Below, piece after piece: positions 15,319 through 20,704 of a DNA stretch of 20,704 nt. Both the position numbers and the translations under genes were made by a program. This stretch comes from Euryarchaeota archaeon SCGC AAA252-I15. Its GTDB lineage: Archaea > Altiarchaeota > Altiarchaeia > IMC4 > SCGC-AAA252-I15. Position 1 is the first letter of the stretch. Each line of letters begins with the position of its first letter. The notes under the pieces were generated by a model. That model was not told the DNA's origin and did not search any database. It saw nothing but the letters and a program-made list of their open reading frames with translations. The stretch is taken from the NCBI GenBank assembly GCA_000402775.1, contig AQSC01000035.1:1-20704 (forward strand). Direction: 5' to 3'.

Positions 15319-16385
15319 GAAATCACCTTGAAAAATATTTTGATTAATGTTTTAGGACTGCAAAGCATGTTTGTGTATGCTGCATTAGCTAGGGGGCAAT
15401 AACATTCCTTATTCTTTATTGAACGGCGAACTTCACGGGCTTTCCCGCTAAACCAGATTTTCTTAAAGTCAAAGTCCACATCCCTTAAGTTTCCTAATTC
15501 ATCGGCTCGAACACAACAAGGCCAGACATACCCGTCAGGAGTAATCTGGGCCGAGCACACTCCGGCAAAACATGGTATTACTTGTGTTTGTTGTTCTAGT
15601 GTTTTTAATGTGAGGTCATAGTATTCATTTCGAAGCGTTTTAATCACTTTCGGTATCCCCTGGGCTTTTGAATTTTTTAACTTAGCTTTCAAAAGATTCG
15701 CCGCTTTTTCATATTCTTGAATGGAAGGTGTTATATCCGATTCCCTATTGCACAGTTCCACTCGCCTCTCAGCTATCTCCGTAATATACGAACTTGGCTT
15801 TAGTTGCTCGGAAAAAGCGATTAACTCCCCAATTTCAGAAGCATTGTATTTTGAAACTACCGTGTGAATGCCCAAATCCAAGTTCCCCCGAGTCAAAGAA
15901 GAAAGCCCGTGAAAGGTATTAACTGCCTTTTCAAACGCTCCGGGAACCCCCCGAATCTCATCGTGTTTCACTCCAACTCCATCAAGGGAAAGATTTATGA
16001 TAAAACGGGTTTTAGGATTTTCTTTGATGATCTTTTCCACGATCTGCGGGGTATTTTTAACCAGACCATTCGTGGGAATGTTCACGATAGAAGGATCCAA
16101 CTCCTCACATACTGCACCCACAATCTCAGTCAAATCCCCCCTTAAGAAAGGCTCACCACCACTTAAAGTAACCCAGTACGGAGTCGAACCAATAGAATTG
16201 AAAACCATTCTAAACTCATCACTTGATAGCTCTTTCACACTCTTTTTATCCCAGATATTGCAGGTCTTACACTTTGAATTGCATTTGTACGTAACGCTGA
16301 CTGTAAGGTTTAATGGGAGAAGTTTGGGTTTCCCATTTTTTCTCATAAGAATGTATCCTGGAACACGGGTTAACGTCTCTATCAT
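15315..16385 (-). CDS. Radical SAM protein with SPASM-like C-terminus
   Basis: Residues numbered from the ATG at 16385. The radical SAM cluster motif is KCNSKCKTCNIW (Cys35, Cys39, Cys42), followed by the SAM-binding LSGGEPFLR and NLSLDG. The C-terminus holds more cysteines in a SPASM-like arrangement: CFAGVC (272, 277), DGYVWPCC (290, 291), ECYC (328, 330) and Cys342, probably binding extra Fe-S cluster(s). An ATG at 16421 would add 12 residues. I chose 16385 because it makes an ATGA overlap with the GT2 stop, like the next two junctions. SPASM proteins modify peptides, sugars or enzymes. No precursor peptide gene was seen nearby, so a glycan or lipid substrate is more likely, by inference. 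Confidence 0.9.
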   Translation of the reverse strand: MIETLTRVPGYILMRKNGKPKLLPLNLTVSVTYKCNSKCKTCNIWDKKSVKELSSDEFRMVFNSIGSTPYWVTLSGGEPFLRGDLTEIVGAVCEELDPSIVNIPTNGLVKNTPQIVEKIIKENPKTRFIINLSLDGVGVKHDEIRGVPGAFEKAVNTFHGLSSLTRGNLDLGIHTVVSKYNASEIGELIAFSEQLKPSSYITEIAERRVELCNRESDITPSIQEYEKAANLLKAKLKNSKAQGIPKVIKTLRNEYYDLTLKTLEQQTQVIPCFAGVCSAQITPDGYVWPCCVRADELGNLRDVDFDFKKIWFSGKAREVRRSIKNKECYCPLANAAYTNMLCSPKTLIKIFFKVIS

Positions 16386-17272
16386 TTCACAAGTCTTTTT
16401 GTGGTGCGGCACATATCCCATTGAAATGGATTTTTCCCTAGGATATAGAATTCAAATACTGCCCTAATCCTGGCGTACAATTCTAATGTTATGCCGAGGG
16501 CGAGCCATGACAGTCTCTTAGGATTCAATGTAACGATTTTCCTAAGGCCCTTAAGTATTTCAATCCAATCCATTGTGATGGGTGCGTAACTTCTCTTCCT
16601 CTTTAAGTGAAGATGGCCTAAGTAAATTCTTTTTCGCTGGCGAATAAAATCAGAGACCGTCTGAGGGCCTCTATTGTAAACTACTGCCTCAGGGACATAC
16701 ACAAGCGATAGGTTGTGTCCAACTATAAGAGACTCAATCCATGCCTCATCAACAGCAGTATCAGATGCTATCGACTCGATAATGTTTCTGAAAGCCACGA
16801 TCTCCCCCTCCTTGGGCTTAATAAGGGATAATTCATGATGCAAGCGCCATACAACATGTATTATGTATCCCATTGCAGTGTCCTCATCGTTTAAAGGGAC
16901 TGGCCTCCCACCGCACATGCCGACTTTCGGATCGTCAAAAGGATTCATAAGTTTCTGGATAGTATCTTCAAGCGGGAGAGTATCAGCGCTTTCAAGGATT
17001 ATAATATCTCCTGTGGCGTGTCTTAAGAAAAAGTTTATCGCAGAAGACTTCCCCTTCCGGACTTTCTGTGTTAATAATTTAACCCTACCGTCCTTTTTCT
17101 CAAAACCACGGACTACCTCATCAGTATTGTCAGTACTTCCAGAAGATACGACAATAATCTCCTTGATTTTATGACCACTAAGCTTCTGCTTTAACAGGGC
17201 GTCTAAAAGTTGGCCTATATTATCTTGCTCATCGTAAGCGCAGATTCCGACTGAAGCATCCAAATAAAACAC
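16382..17272 (-). CDS. GT2 family glycosyltransferase
   Basis: The product has 296 residues. It begins with VGICAYDEQDNIGQLLDALL (8-27), the typical GT2 first strand and helix, then IIVVSSGSTDNTDEVV (39-54). The position of the usual DxD is filled by LESADTLP (93-100), so one acidic residue is replaced. DEAWIESLIV and the acceptor-site-like RQRKRIYLGHL follow. The C-terminal region (SWLALGITLELYARIRAVFEFYI) is hydrophobic and may bind the membrane. No ATG is available: GTG at 17272 is the start, with a TATA-like box about 26 bases before it. It is first of the four-gene chain. The sugar donor is unknown. Confidence 0.88.
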   Translation of the reverse strand: MFYLDASVGICAYDEQDNIGQLLDALLKQKLSGHKIKEIIVVSSGSTDNTDEVVRGFEKKDGRVKLLTQKVRKGKSSAINFFLRHATGDIIILESADTLPLEDTIQKLMNPFDDPKVGMCGGRPVPLNDEDTAMGYIIHVVWRLHHELSLIKPKEGEIVAFRNIIESIASDTAVDEAWIESLIVGHNLSLVYVPEAVVYNRGPQTVSDFIRQRKRIYLGHLHLKRKRSYAPITMDWIEILKGLRKIVTLNPKRLSWLALGITLELYARIRAVFEFYILGKNPFQWDMCRTTKRLVK

Positions 17273-17304
17273 CGATATATATTACCCCATCTGATAAAAT
17301 ATGT
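17273..17304. promoter_or_regulatory. Compact divergent promoter, GT2 operon and ArnE/F-like operon
   Basis: Only 32 bases separate the start codons. A plus-strand TATATATTA (17275-17283) is about 26 bases before the ATG at 17305. A minus-strand ATTTTATC (17301-17294) is about 26 bases before the GTG at 17272. Each TATA box thus lies almost on the start site of the opposite gene, so the two promoters interlock and both mRNAs should be leaderless. This is inferred from spacing alone. Confidence 0.5.
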
Positions 17305-17682
17305 ATGAAATCCAACATGAAGACTAAACCACGCGCCATAGCGTTAATACTACTCAGTACCATTTTCACTTCATCAGGCCAAATTTTTTTAAAGAAGGGC
17401 TCAAATCAACTGGTATTAAATGTTTTACAAATCCTGACTAACCATCCCCTAATTATTGGGTGCATGCTGTATGGGATTGGGGCGATCATGTTGATTGTTT
17501 CATTGAAATACGGCGAGCTTTCTGTTTTGTATCCGATTTATGGTTTGAATTTTATTTGGGTTAGTATTTTGTCGCCTTATTTTTTCCCGTCGGACTCGAT
17601 GAATCTTGTAAAATGGATTGGTATTGTGTTTGTCATTGGGGGTGTTTCCCTTATTGGTTTGGGGAGCAGGAGTGGTGATTGA
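17305..17682 (+). CDS. Small four-helix membrane protein, SMR/ArnE-like (first of a pair)
   Basis: The 125-residue product has four predicted membrane helices: about 11-26, 46-66, 73-90 and 102-119. After helix 1 it has SSGQIFLKKGS, which resembles the CAGQ..QK segment of ArnE/ArnF. The loop GELSVLYPIYGLNFIWV is also of that type. The first helix lacks the glutamate of the drug exporter EmrE, so drug export is unlikely. ArnE and ArnF flip an aminosugar-linked polyprenol. A lipid-linked sugar flippase role here is inferred from the paired genes and the flanking glycosyltransferases. The ATG at 17305 fits the upstream TATA spacing; ATG at 17317 is an alternative. Its end lies just before the start of its paralogue. 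Confidence 0.85.
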   Translation: MKSNMKTKPRAIALILLSTIFTSSGQIFLKKGSNQLVLNVLQILTNHPLIIGCMLYGIGAIMLIVSLKYGELSVLYPIYGLNFIWVSILSPYFFPSDSMNLVKWIGIVFVIGGVSLIGLGSRSGD

Positions 17683-17683
17683 A

Positions 17684-18037
17684 GTGGAGACTCAGTTGTG
17701 GGCTGTCGGATTGATTTTGGTGTCTACCGTGGTCGGTGCGTTTGGATCGCTTTTTTTTAAAAAGGGTGCGGATGATTTATCGCTCAATCTTAAGTCCCTC
17801 GCTTCTAATTGGCGGTTGGCATTAGGCTTCGTTTTTTATTTGGGGGGTGCTTCGCTTTTCATATTTTCTTTAAAGGGTGGTGAGCTTTCTGTTTTGTATC
17901 CGATCGTCTCATTTTCGTATGTGTGGGTGAGTTTCTTATCCATTAAGTTTTTGGGTGAAACGATGAACCGGCTCAAGTGGCTTGGCGTTTTGAGTATTGT
18001 CGTGGGGGTTGGCTTGATTGGCTTAGGGGGGGTGTAG
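17684..18037 (+). CDS. Small four-helix membrane protein, SMR/ArnF-like (second of a pair)
   Basis: A 117-residue paralogue of the preceding gene with the same layout: WAVGLILVSTVVGAFGSLFFKKGADD as helix 1, then three more helices, sharing GELSVLYPI and ending GVGLIGLGG. Its longest open frame begins at 17618, but those extra residues overlap the first gene and are not conserved in the paralogue. I chose GTG at 17684, because METQLWAVGLIL then aligns with MKTKPRAIALIL. An AGGAG (17668-17672) lies upstream, with longer than ideal spacing (11 bases). GTG at 17672 or 17675 is possible. The two proteins probably form a heterodimer, as paired SMR and ArnE/F proteins do. The stop TAG abuts the next gene's ATG. 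Confidence 0.83.
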   Translation: METQLWAVGLILVSTVVGAFGSLFFKKGADDLSLNLKSLASNWRLALGFVFYLGGASLFIFSLKGGELSVLYPIVSFSYVWVSFLSIKFLGETMNRLKWLGVLSIVVGVGLIGLGGV

Positions 18038-19165
18038 ATGAAAGAGAAACTTAAGGTTGCGTTCATCCACTCTGAAATTCGAGATTATCGTGTTGAGGTT
18101 GTCGAAAGGCTTTCTGAAAAATATGATTTTTCCTTGATCTTGACTTGGGATAAGTCAAAGATCGATTCTTACCCTCAAAAGGATGAGTGGAAGGCAAAGT
18201 CCTATCAGTTTTTCCTGAAAATACCCGGTACTAACAGAAAGTTTCCTCCAGGGATTTTTTGGGATTTATGGAGGGGGAACTTTGATGTCGTCATATCCTC
18301 AGACACGACTACAATAGAATCAATCCTCGCTTTTTTTGCGACAAAACTTCGTGGTAAAAAATTTATTTTATGGAACGAGCTTTGGGATTATCCGCCGCTT
18401 TTCCGCTTCAAATTGATTAAGCCTCTATTGAGGTTTATGACTCGGAAATCTGATGCTTTGATCGCGGCTGGGTCGAAGGCCCGAGACCTTTACCTCGAAT
18501 TCGGGGGAAAACCTGAAAAGATTTTCATTTCACCCAATTGTGCAGTAGATTACAAGAATGCTAAAATTTGGGACTTGCGGTCTAAATTCAAGTTGGCTGA
18601 TAAGAAGGTAATACTATATCTTGGTCGGATAGTCCAGTATAAGGGGCTTGACGTTCTGCTCAAAGCTTTCTCAGAAATCGAAAGTAGGCGTGATGACATG
18701 TTCCTCGTAGTGGGTGGAGAAGGTCCATTTGAAGAGTATTGTAGAAAGCTTTCCAAAGATCTGGGTCTTTCGAACATAAAGTTTGTAGGGTTTGTAAGCG
18801 ATGTTGCAAGCTATATCGCATTGAGTGACTTATTCGTCTTGCCTGCCCGCTTTATGCACGATAGCGTCCCCTCCGAAGCATGGGGTCTTGTTTTGAATGA
18901 AGTGATGTCTATGGGAAAACCCGTGATTGCAACCGATGCAGTCGCAGGGGCGTTTGATTTGATAGAAGACGGCAAGAACGGTTTCATGGTGGAGAATCAA
19001 AACGTTTCCGCCCTGCGCGATGCAATCGAAAAAATAATTTCGGATGACTTGTTAAGACAATCCATGGGGAAGAGGTCCCGAAAGATTGTCGAAGAGAGTT
19101 TCACTTATGACAAGATGTTTAAGGGTTTTGTTAACTCAATCGACTATGTAATGGATACTTCCTAG
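18038..19165 (+). CDS. GT4 family glycosyltransferase (GT-B fold)
   Basis: The 375-residue product has the two-domain GT-B layout. The N-terminal acceptor domain starts KVAFIHSEIRDYRVEVVERL. The C-terminal donor domain has LYLGRIVQYKGLDVLLKAF (194-212), VVGGEGPFEEYCRKL (224-238), and the EX7E-type motif SEAWGLVLNEVMSMGKPVIATD split as Glu280 and Glu288. This is typical of retaining GT4 enzymes that use nucleotide-sugars. Its ATG directly follows the TAG of the second small membrane protein with no gap, so all three plus-strand genes form one operon. The acceptor is probably a lipid-linked or protein-linked glycan, by context. Sugar specificity is not readable. Confidence 0.92.
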   Translation: MKEKLKVAFIHSEIRDYRVEVVERLSEKYDFSLILTWDKSKIDSYPQKDEWKAKSYQFFLKIPGTNRKFPPGIFWDLWRGNFDVVISSDTTTIESILAFFATKLRGKKFILWNELWDYPPLFRFKLIKPLLRFMTRKSDALIAAGSKARDLYLEFGGKPEKIFISPNCAVDYKNAKIWDLRSKFKLADKKVILYLGRIVQYKGLDVLLKAFSEIESRRDDMFLVVGGEGPFEEYCRKLSKDLGLSNIKFVGFVSDVASYIALSDLFVLPARFMHDSVPSEAWGLVLNEVMSMGKPVIATDAVAGAFDLIEDGKNGFMVENQNVSALRDAIEKIISDDLLRQSMGKRSRKIVEESFTYDKMFKGFVNSIDYVMDTS

Positions 19166-19240
19166 ATCAAGCCTACTTCAAAGTAGTAGCTTCCATGCCA
19201 CTTCAAGTTGAGTCTGGATGCAAGATTCAATAATCATGTT

Positions 19241-20008
19241 CTATTTGAATCCAACTGCAAGACGGGTTCCCCCAATCACATGCACTTTCATGTTTTCTGA
19301 AACACGATCAACTACACGGCTTACGTCCTTTATCGCACCGTAATCGTGCCACACGATTATGCCTCCCTCTTCAAGGTATTTCAAAACATTCTCAGTATCC
19401 CCTACTACGTAATCGTAGTAATGGCATCCGTCAATGAAGGCAAAATCAAATGGAGTAGGCATCTTATCCCAATCAATCTTGGCTGAGTCACAAAAGATTT
19501 GGACTATCCTCCTCTCAACCTCAGTACCCTTATACTGGCCTCCAACCCGCATACGATCAGTCACATTCACAGCTTCATCAGGGACACGCAATTCAAGTTT
19601 TCCATCCCAGTCTGGGGGAAGATCAACTGTAGTAATCCTGGCTTCCTCAGGAGCATTCAACGCCATGTTAAGTGTCGTATTCCCGTCATAAGTCCCAATC
19701 TCTAGAATGTTTTTAGGTTTAACGTGGGCTACAATGGCTGCGAGGACAAGCATCTCCTCAAGGTCGATTGAAGTGTCCCTAACTCGGTCAAAAGCCTTAG
19801 AAAGAACCACATTCTCGGTCTCAATCCCCGGGAAAACATTCTTTAAAGGAATTCTCGGGAGCCTGCCGTAGCTCCAGCTTAACAACCTGACAGCATTCTT
19901 ATCTCTCGCTATTAACTCCACAACCTTCATAAGAATTAAGGTTACGGGTCTTCGAGGATTTTTAATCGATTTTGGGATGTATGAAATAAGTCTTACCAAA
20001 TCCATCAT
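19241..20008 (-). CDS. Class I SAM methyltransferase, CmcI/TylF-like (Methyltransf_24 type)
   Basis: The 255-residue product has SAM motif I ILEIGTYDGNTTLNMAL (101-117), the motif II acidic residue in ITTVDLPPDW (125-134), and a metal-site-like series FDFAFIDGCHYYDYV (187-201) with GGIIVWHDYG (215-224). In CmcI/TylF relatives the aspartates and histidine of these motifs bind Mg2+. Known members O-methylate sugars or hydroxy groups, so O-methylation of a surface glycan is plausible here. The start has tandem ATGs (20008 and 20005). An AT-rich TAATAAATTA (20033-20042, minus strand) suggests a near-leaderless transcript. It converges with the GT4 gene across a 75-base gap and borders the insertion sequence upstream. 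Confidence 0.88.
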   Translation of the reverse strand: MMDLVRLISYIPKSIKNPRRPVTLILMKVVELIARDKNAVRLLSWSYGRLPRIPLKNVFPGIETENVVLSKAFDRVRDTSIDLEEMLVLAAIVAHVKPKNILEIGTYDGNTTLNMALNAPEEARITTVDLPPDWDGKLELRVPDEAVNVTDRMRVGGQYKGTEVERRIVQIFCDSAKIDWDKMPTPFDFAFIDGCHYYDYVVGDTENVLKYLEEGGIIVWHDYGAIKDVSRVVDRVSENMKVHVIGGTRLAVGFK

Positions 20009-20060
20009 ATATCACACGTAATGTTAAATGGCTAATTTATTACCCTTGTCGGCTGAATAC

Positions 20061-20078
20061 TGTGGGCTTTAGCCCGCA
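20061..20078 (+). repeat. Left-end hairpin of the IS200-type element
   Basis: TGTGGGCT and AGCCCGCA pair around TT, or as GGGC/GCCC with a TTTA tetraloop. Such imperfect subterminal palindromes are the structures that IS200/IS605 transposases bind as single-stranded DNA. The position upstream of tnpA supports this reading. Binding is inferred. Confidence 0.6.
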
Positions 20079-20168
20079 TTGATGAAAGCCGGCCTTTTTT
20101 TTGGGGCCCGCCCGCAAGCGGGTGTTTTTCGTCTTGTATTCACATATCTTAATTTCTGGAGGTTTCCC

Positions 20169-20190
20169 CCAGGACGTTAGGTCCTGGAGG
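20169..20190 (+). promoter_or_regulatory. RBS-overlapping hairpin of the transposase gene
   Basis: CCAGGAC (20169-20175) and GTCCTGG (20181-20187) form a 7-bp stem with a 5-base loop. The Shine-Dalgarno GGAGG (20186-20190) is 7 bases before the ATG at 20198, and its first two bases lie inside the stem. Enteric IS200 elements are known to limit transposase translation by a 5' UTR hairpin that masks the ribosome binding site. The same logic is inferred here. Confidence 0.6.
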
Positions 20191-20197
20191 TTACCAA

Positions 20198-20662
20198 ATG
20201 AACGTATTTTCTACTGCCCATGCGCGTGGGCAGAATAGTTTCCATTTTGTGTGGAAGCCTAAATACGCGTATCATATTTTGGTTGGCGACGTTAAAAGTG
20301 AGTGCGTTAATGTTTTACGGGAGATTGCGAAAAAATACGGATTTGTGATCCATTCCTTGGAGGTGTTGTCGAACCACATACACGTGTTTTTAAGTTTTAA
20401 GCCTTCGGTTTGTGTGAGTGACGTATTCCACAAACTGAAGGGTGTTAGTGCCAGGCGTTTGTTTCAGCGGTTTCCCGAGCTTCGGAGACGTTACTGGGGC
20501 GGGCACCTCTGGAGCCGCGGCAAATTCTTTCGCAGCGTCGGCAGCACCACCGACAAGGCAGTCAAACACTACATCGAATGCAGTCAACACGGCTGGCACA
20601 AAACCAGCCGCGAAATAGAGGATTTGGATTCAAGACAAACCCGAATAATCCAATACGCCTAA
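20198..20662 (+). CDS. tnpA: IS200-type Y1 (HUH) transposase TnpA
   Basis: TnpA excises and inserts the element as single-stranded DNA. The 154-residue product has the HUH motif as His60-Ile-His62 (VLSNHIHVFLSF) and the catalytic tyrosine Tyr125 in VKHYIECSQ, with the helper Gln129 four residues later. The N-terminal SFHFVWKPKYAYHIL and the central LKGVSARRLFQRFP and YWGGHLWSRGKFF stretches are standard for the family. The length is slightly above the usual 130-150 residues because of a C-terminal tail, and no frameshift or stop is seen, so it should be active. The start is the ATG at 20198, seven bases after a GGAGG. Confidence 0.95.
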   Translation: MNVFSTAHARGQNSFHFVWKPKYAYHILVGDVKSECVNVLREIAKKYGFVIHSLEVLSNHIHVFLSFKPSVCVSDVFHKLKGVSARRLFQRFPELRRRYWGGHLWSRGKFFRSVGSTTDKAVKHYIECSQHGWHKTSREIEDLDSRQTRIIQYA

Positions 20663-20675
20663 CTAACATAAAATA

Positions 20676-20695
20676 CCGCGGCCTTCAGGCCGCGG
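20676..20695 (+). repeat. Right-end hairpin of the IS200-type element
   Basis: CCGCGGCC (20676-20683) and GGCCGCGG (20688-20695) form a perfect 8-bp stem with loop TTCA, 14 bases after the tnpA stop. It is the likely right-end structure recognised by the transposase, and may also terminate tnpA transcription before the AT-rich DNA that follows. Confidence 0.65.
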
Positions 20696-20704
20696 ATATT
20701 TATT

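Larger units (their letters stand above)
20050..20704 (+). mobile_element. IS200-type insertion sequence (IS200/IS605 family)
   Basis: A single Y1 transposase gene lies between two hairpins, the layout of IS200 elements. The left hairpin is TGTGGGCT/AGCCCGCA (20061-20078, one G-T pair). The right is CCGCGGCC, loop TTCA, GGCCGCGG (20676-20695). IS200-type elements lack terminal inverted repeats, so exact ends cannot be set from one copy. The left end near 20050 is approximate and the right end may lie at or just beyond the window edge. No tnpB accompanies it within the window. A T8 run (20095-20102) and a CCCG/CGGG hairpin follow the left end and may shield the element from outside transcription. 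Confidence 0.85.

Noticed and set aside
17618..17683. ATG at 17618 as start of the second small membrane protein
   Set aside because: It would overlap the first gene by 65 bases and add residues absent from the paralogue; GTG at 17684 aligns with the paralogue's start.
19173..19186. CTACTT/AAGTAG palindrome in the gap between the GT4 and methyltransferase genes
   Set aside because: The stem is short, with only two bases between the arms and no T-run, so it is weak as a terminator; the 75-base gap otherwise shows nothing.
20085..20102. GCCGGC followed by T8 as an intrinsic terminator of an upstream plus-strand gene
   Set aside because: No plus-strand gene ends nearby (the GT4 gene stops at 19165) and the hairpin is too small; at most it insulates the insertion sequence.

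Overview
The window looks archaeal. Several genes have a TATA-like box centred about 25-30 bases before the start codon, which predicts leaderless mRNAs. The CRISPR repeat ends in ATTGAAAC when read on the minus strand, as archaeal type I-B repeats do. The AAA ATPase and the sugar genes are of kinds common in archaea. I cannot place it below the domain level.

Bases 1-10406 hold a complete type I-B CRISPR-Cas locus, all on the minus strand. At the left edge is the leader-proximal end of an array (five identical 30-base repeats, four complete spacers), preceded in transcription by a leader of about 115 bases. Reading with transcription from 9539 down to 420, the operon is: AAA_14/DUF4143-type ATPase, cas8b, a separate small-subunit gene (cas11-like), cas7, cas5, cas3, cas4, cas1, cas2. 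Each start codon overlaps the stop of the gene before it, so the nine genes form one unbroken chain of 1-20 base overlaps. A TATA box lies at 9561-9570. cas6 lies just upstream of this promoter, on the same strand, with a 9-bp hairpin between them. The two unusual points are the ATPase as first cistron and the Cas8b C-terminal domain as its own gene.

Bases 10437-20008 hold surface-polysaccharide or protein-glycosylation genes: a phosphomannomutase/phosphoglucomutase; a sugar nucleotidyltransferase with an N-terminal ribbon-helix-helix domain; a divergent polyprenol-phosphate mannose synthase-like GT2; a four-gene chain (GT2, radical SAM/SPASM-like, methyltransferase, DUF362), mostly linked by ATGA overlaps; a divergent operon with two ArnE/ArnF-like small membrane proteins and a GT4 glycosyltransferase; and a CmcI/TylF-like methyltransferase. 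Together they can supply sugar-1-phosphate and nucleotide-sugar, move sugar onto a polyprenol carrier, possibly flip it, and modify the glycan.

Bases from about 20050 to the end carry an IS200-type insertion sequence with an intact Y1 (HUH) transposase. Terminal-type hairpins flank it, and another hairpin overlaps its Shine-Dalgarno sequence.
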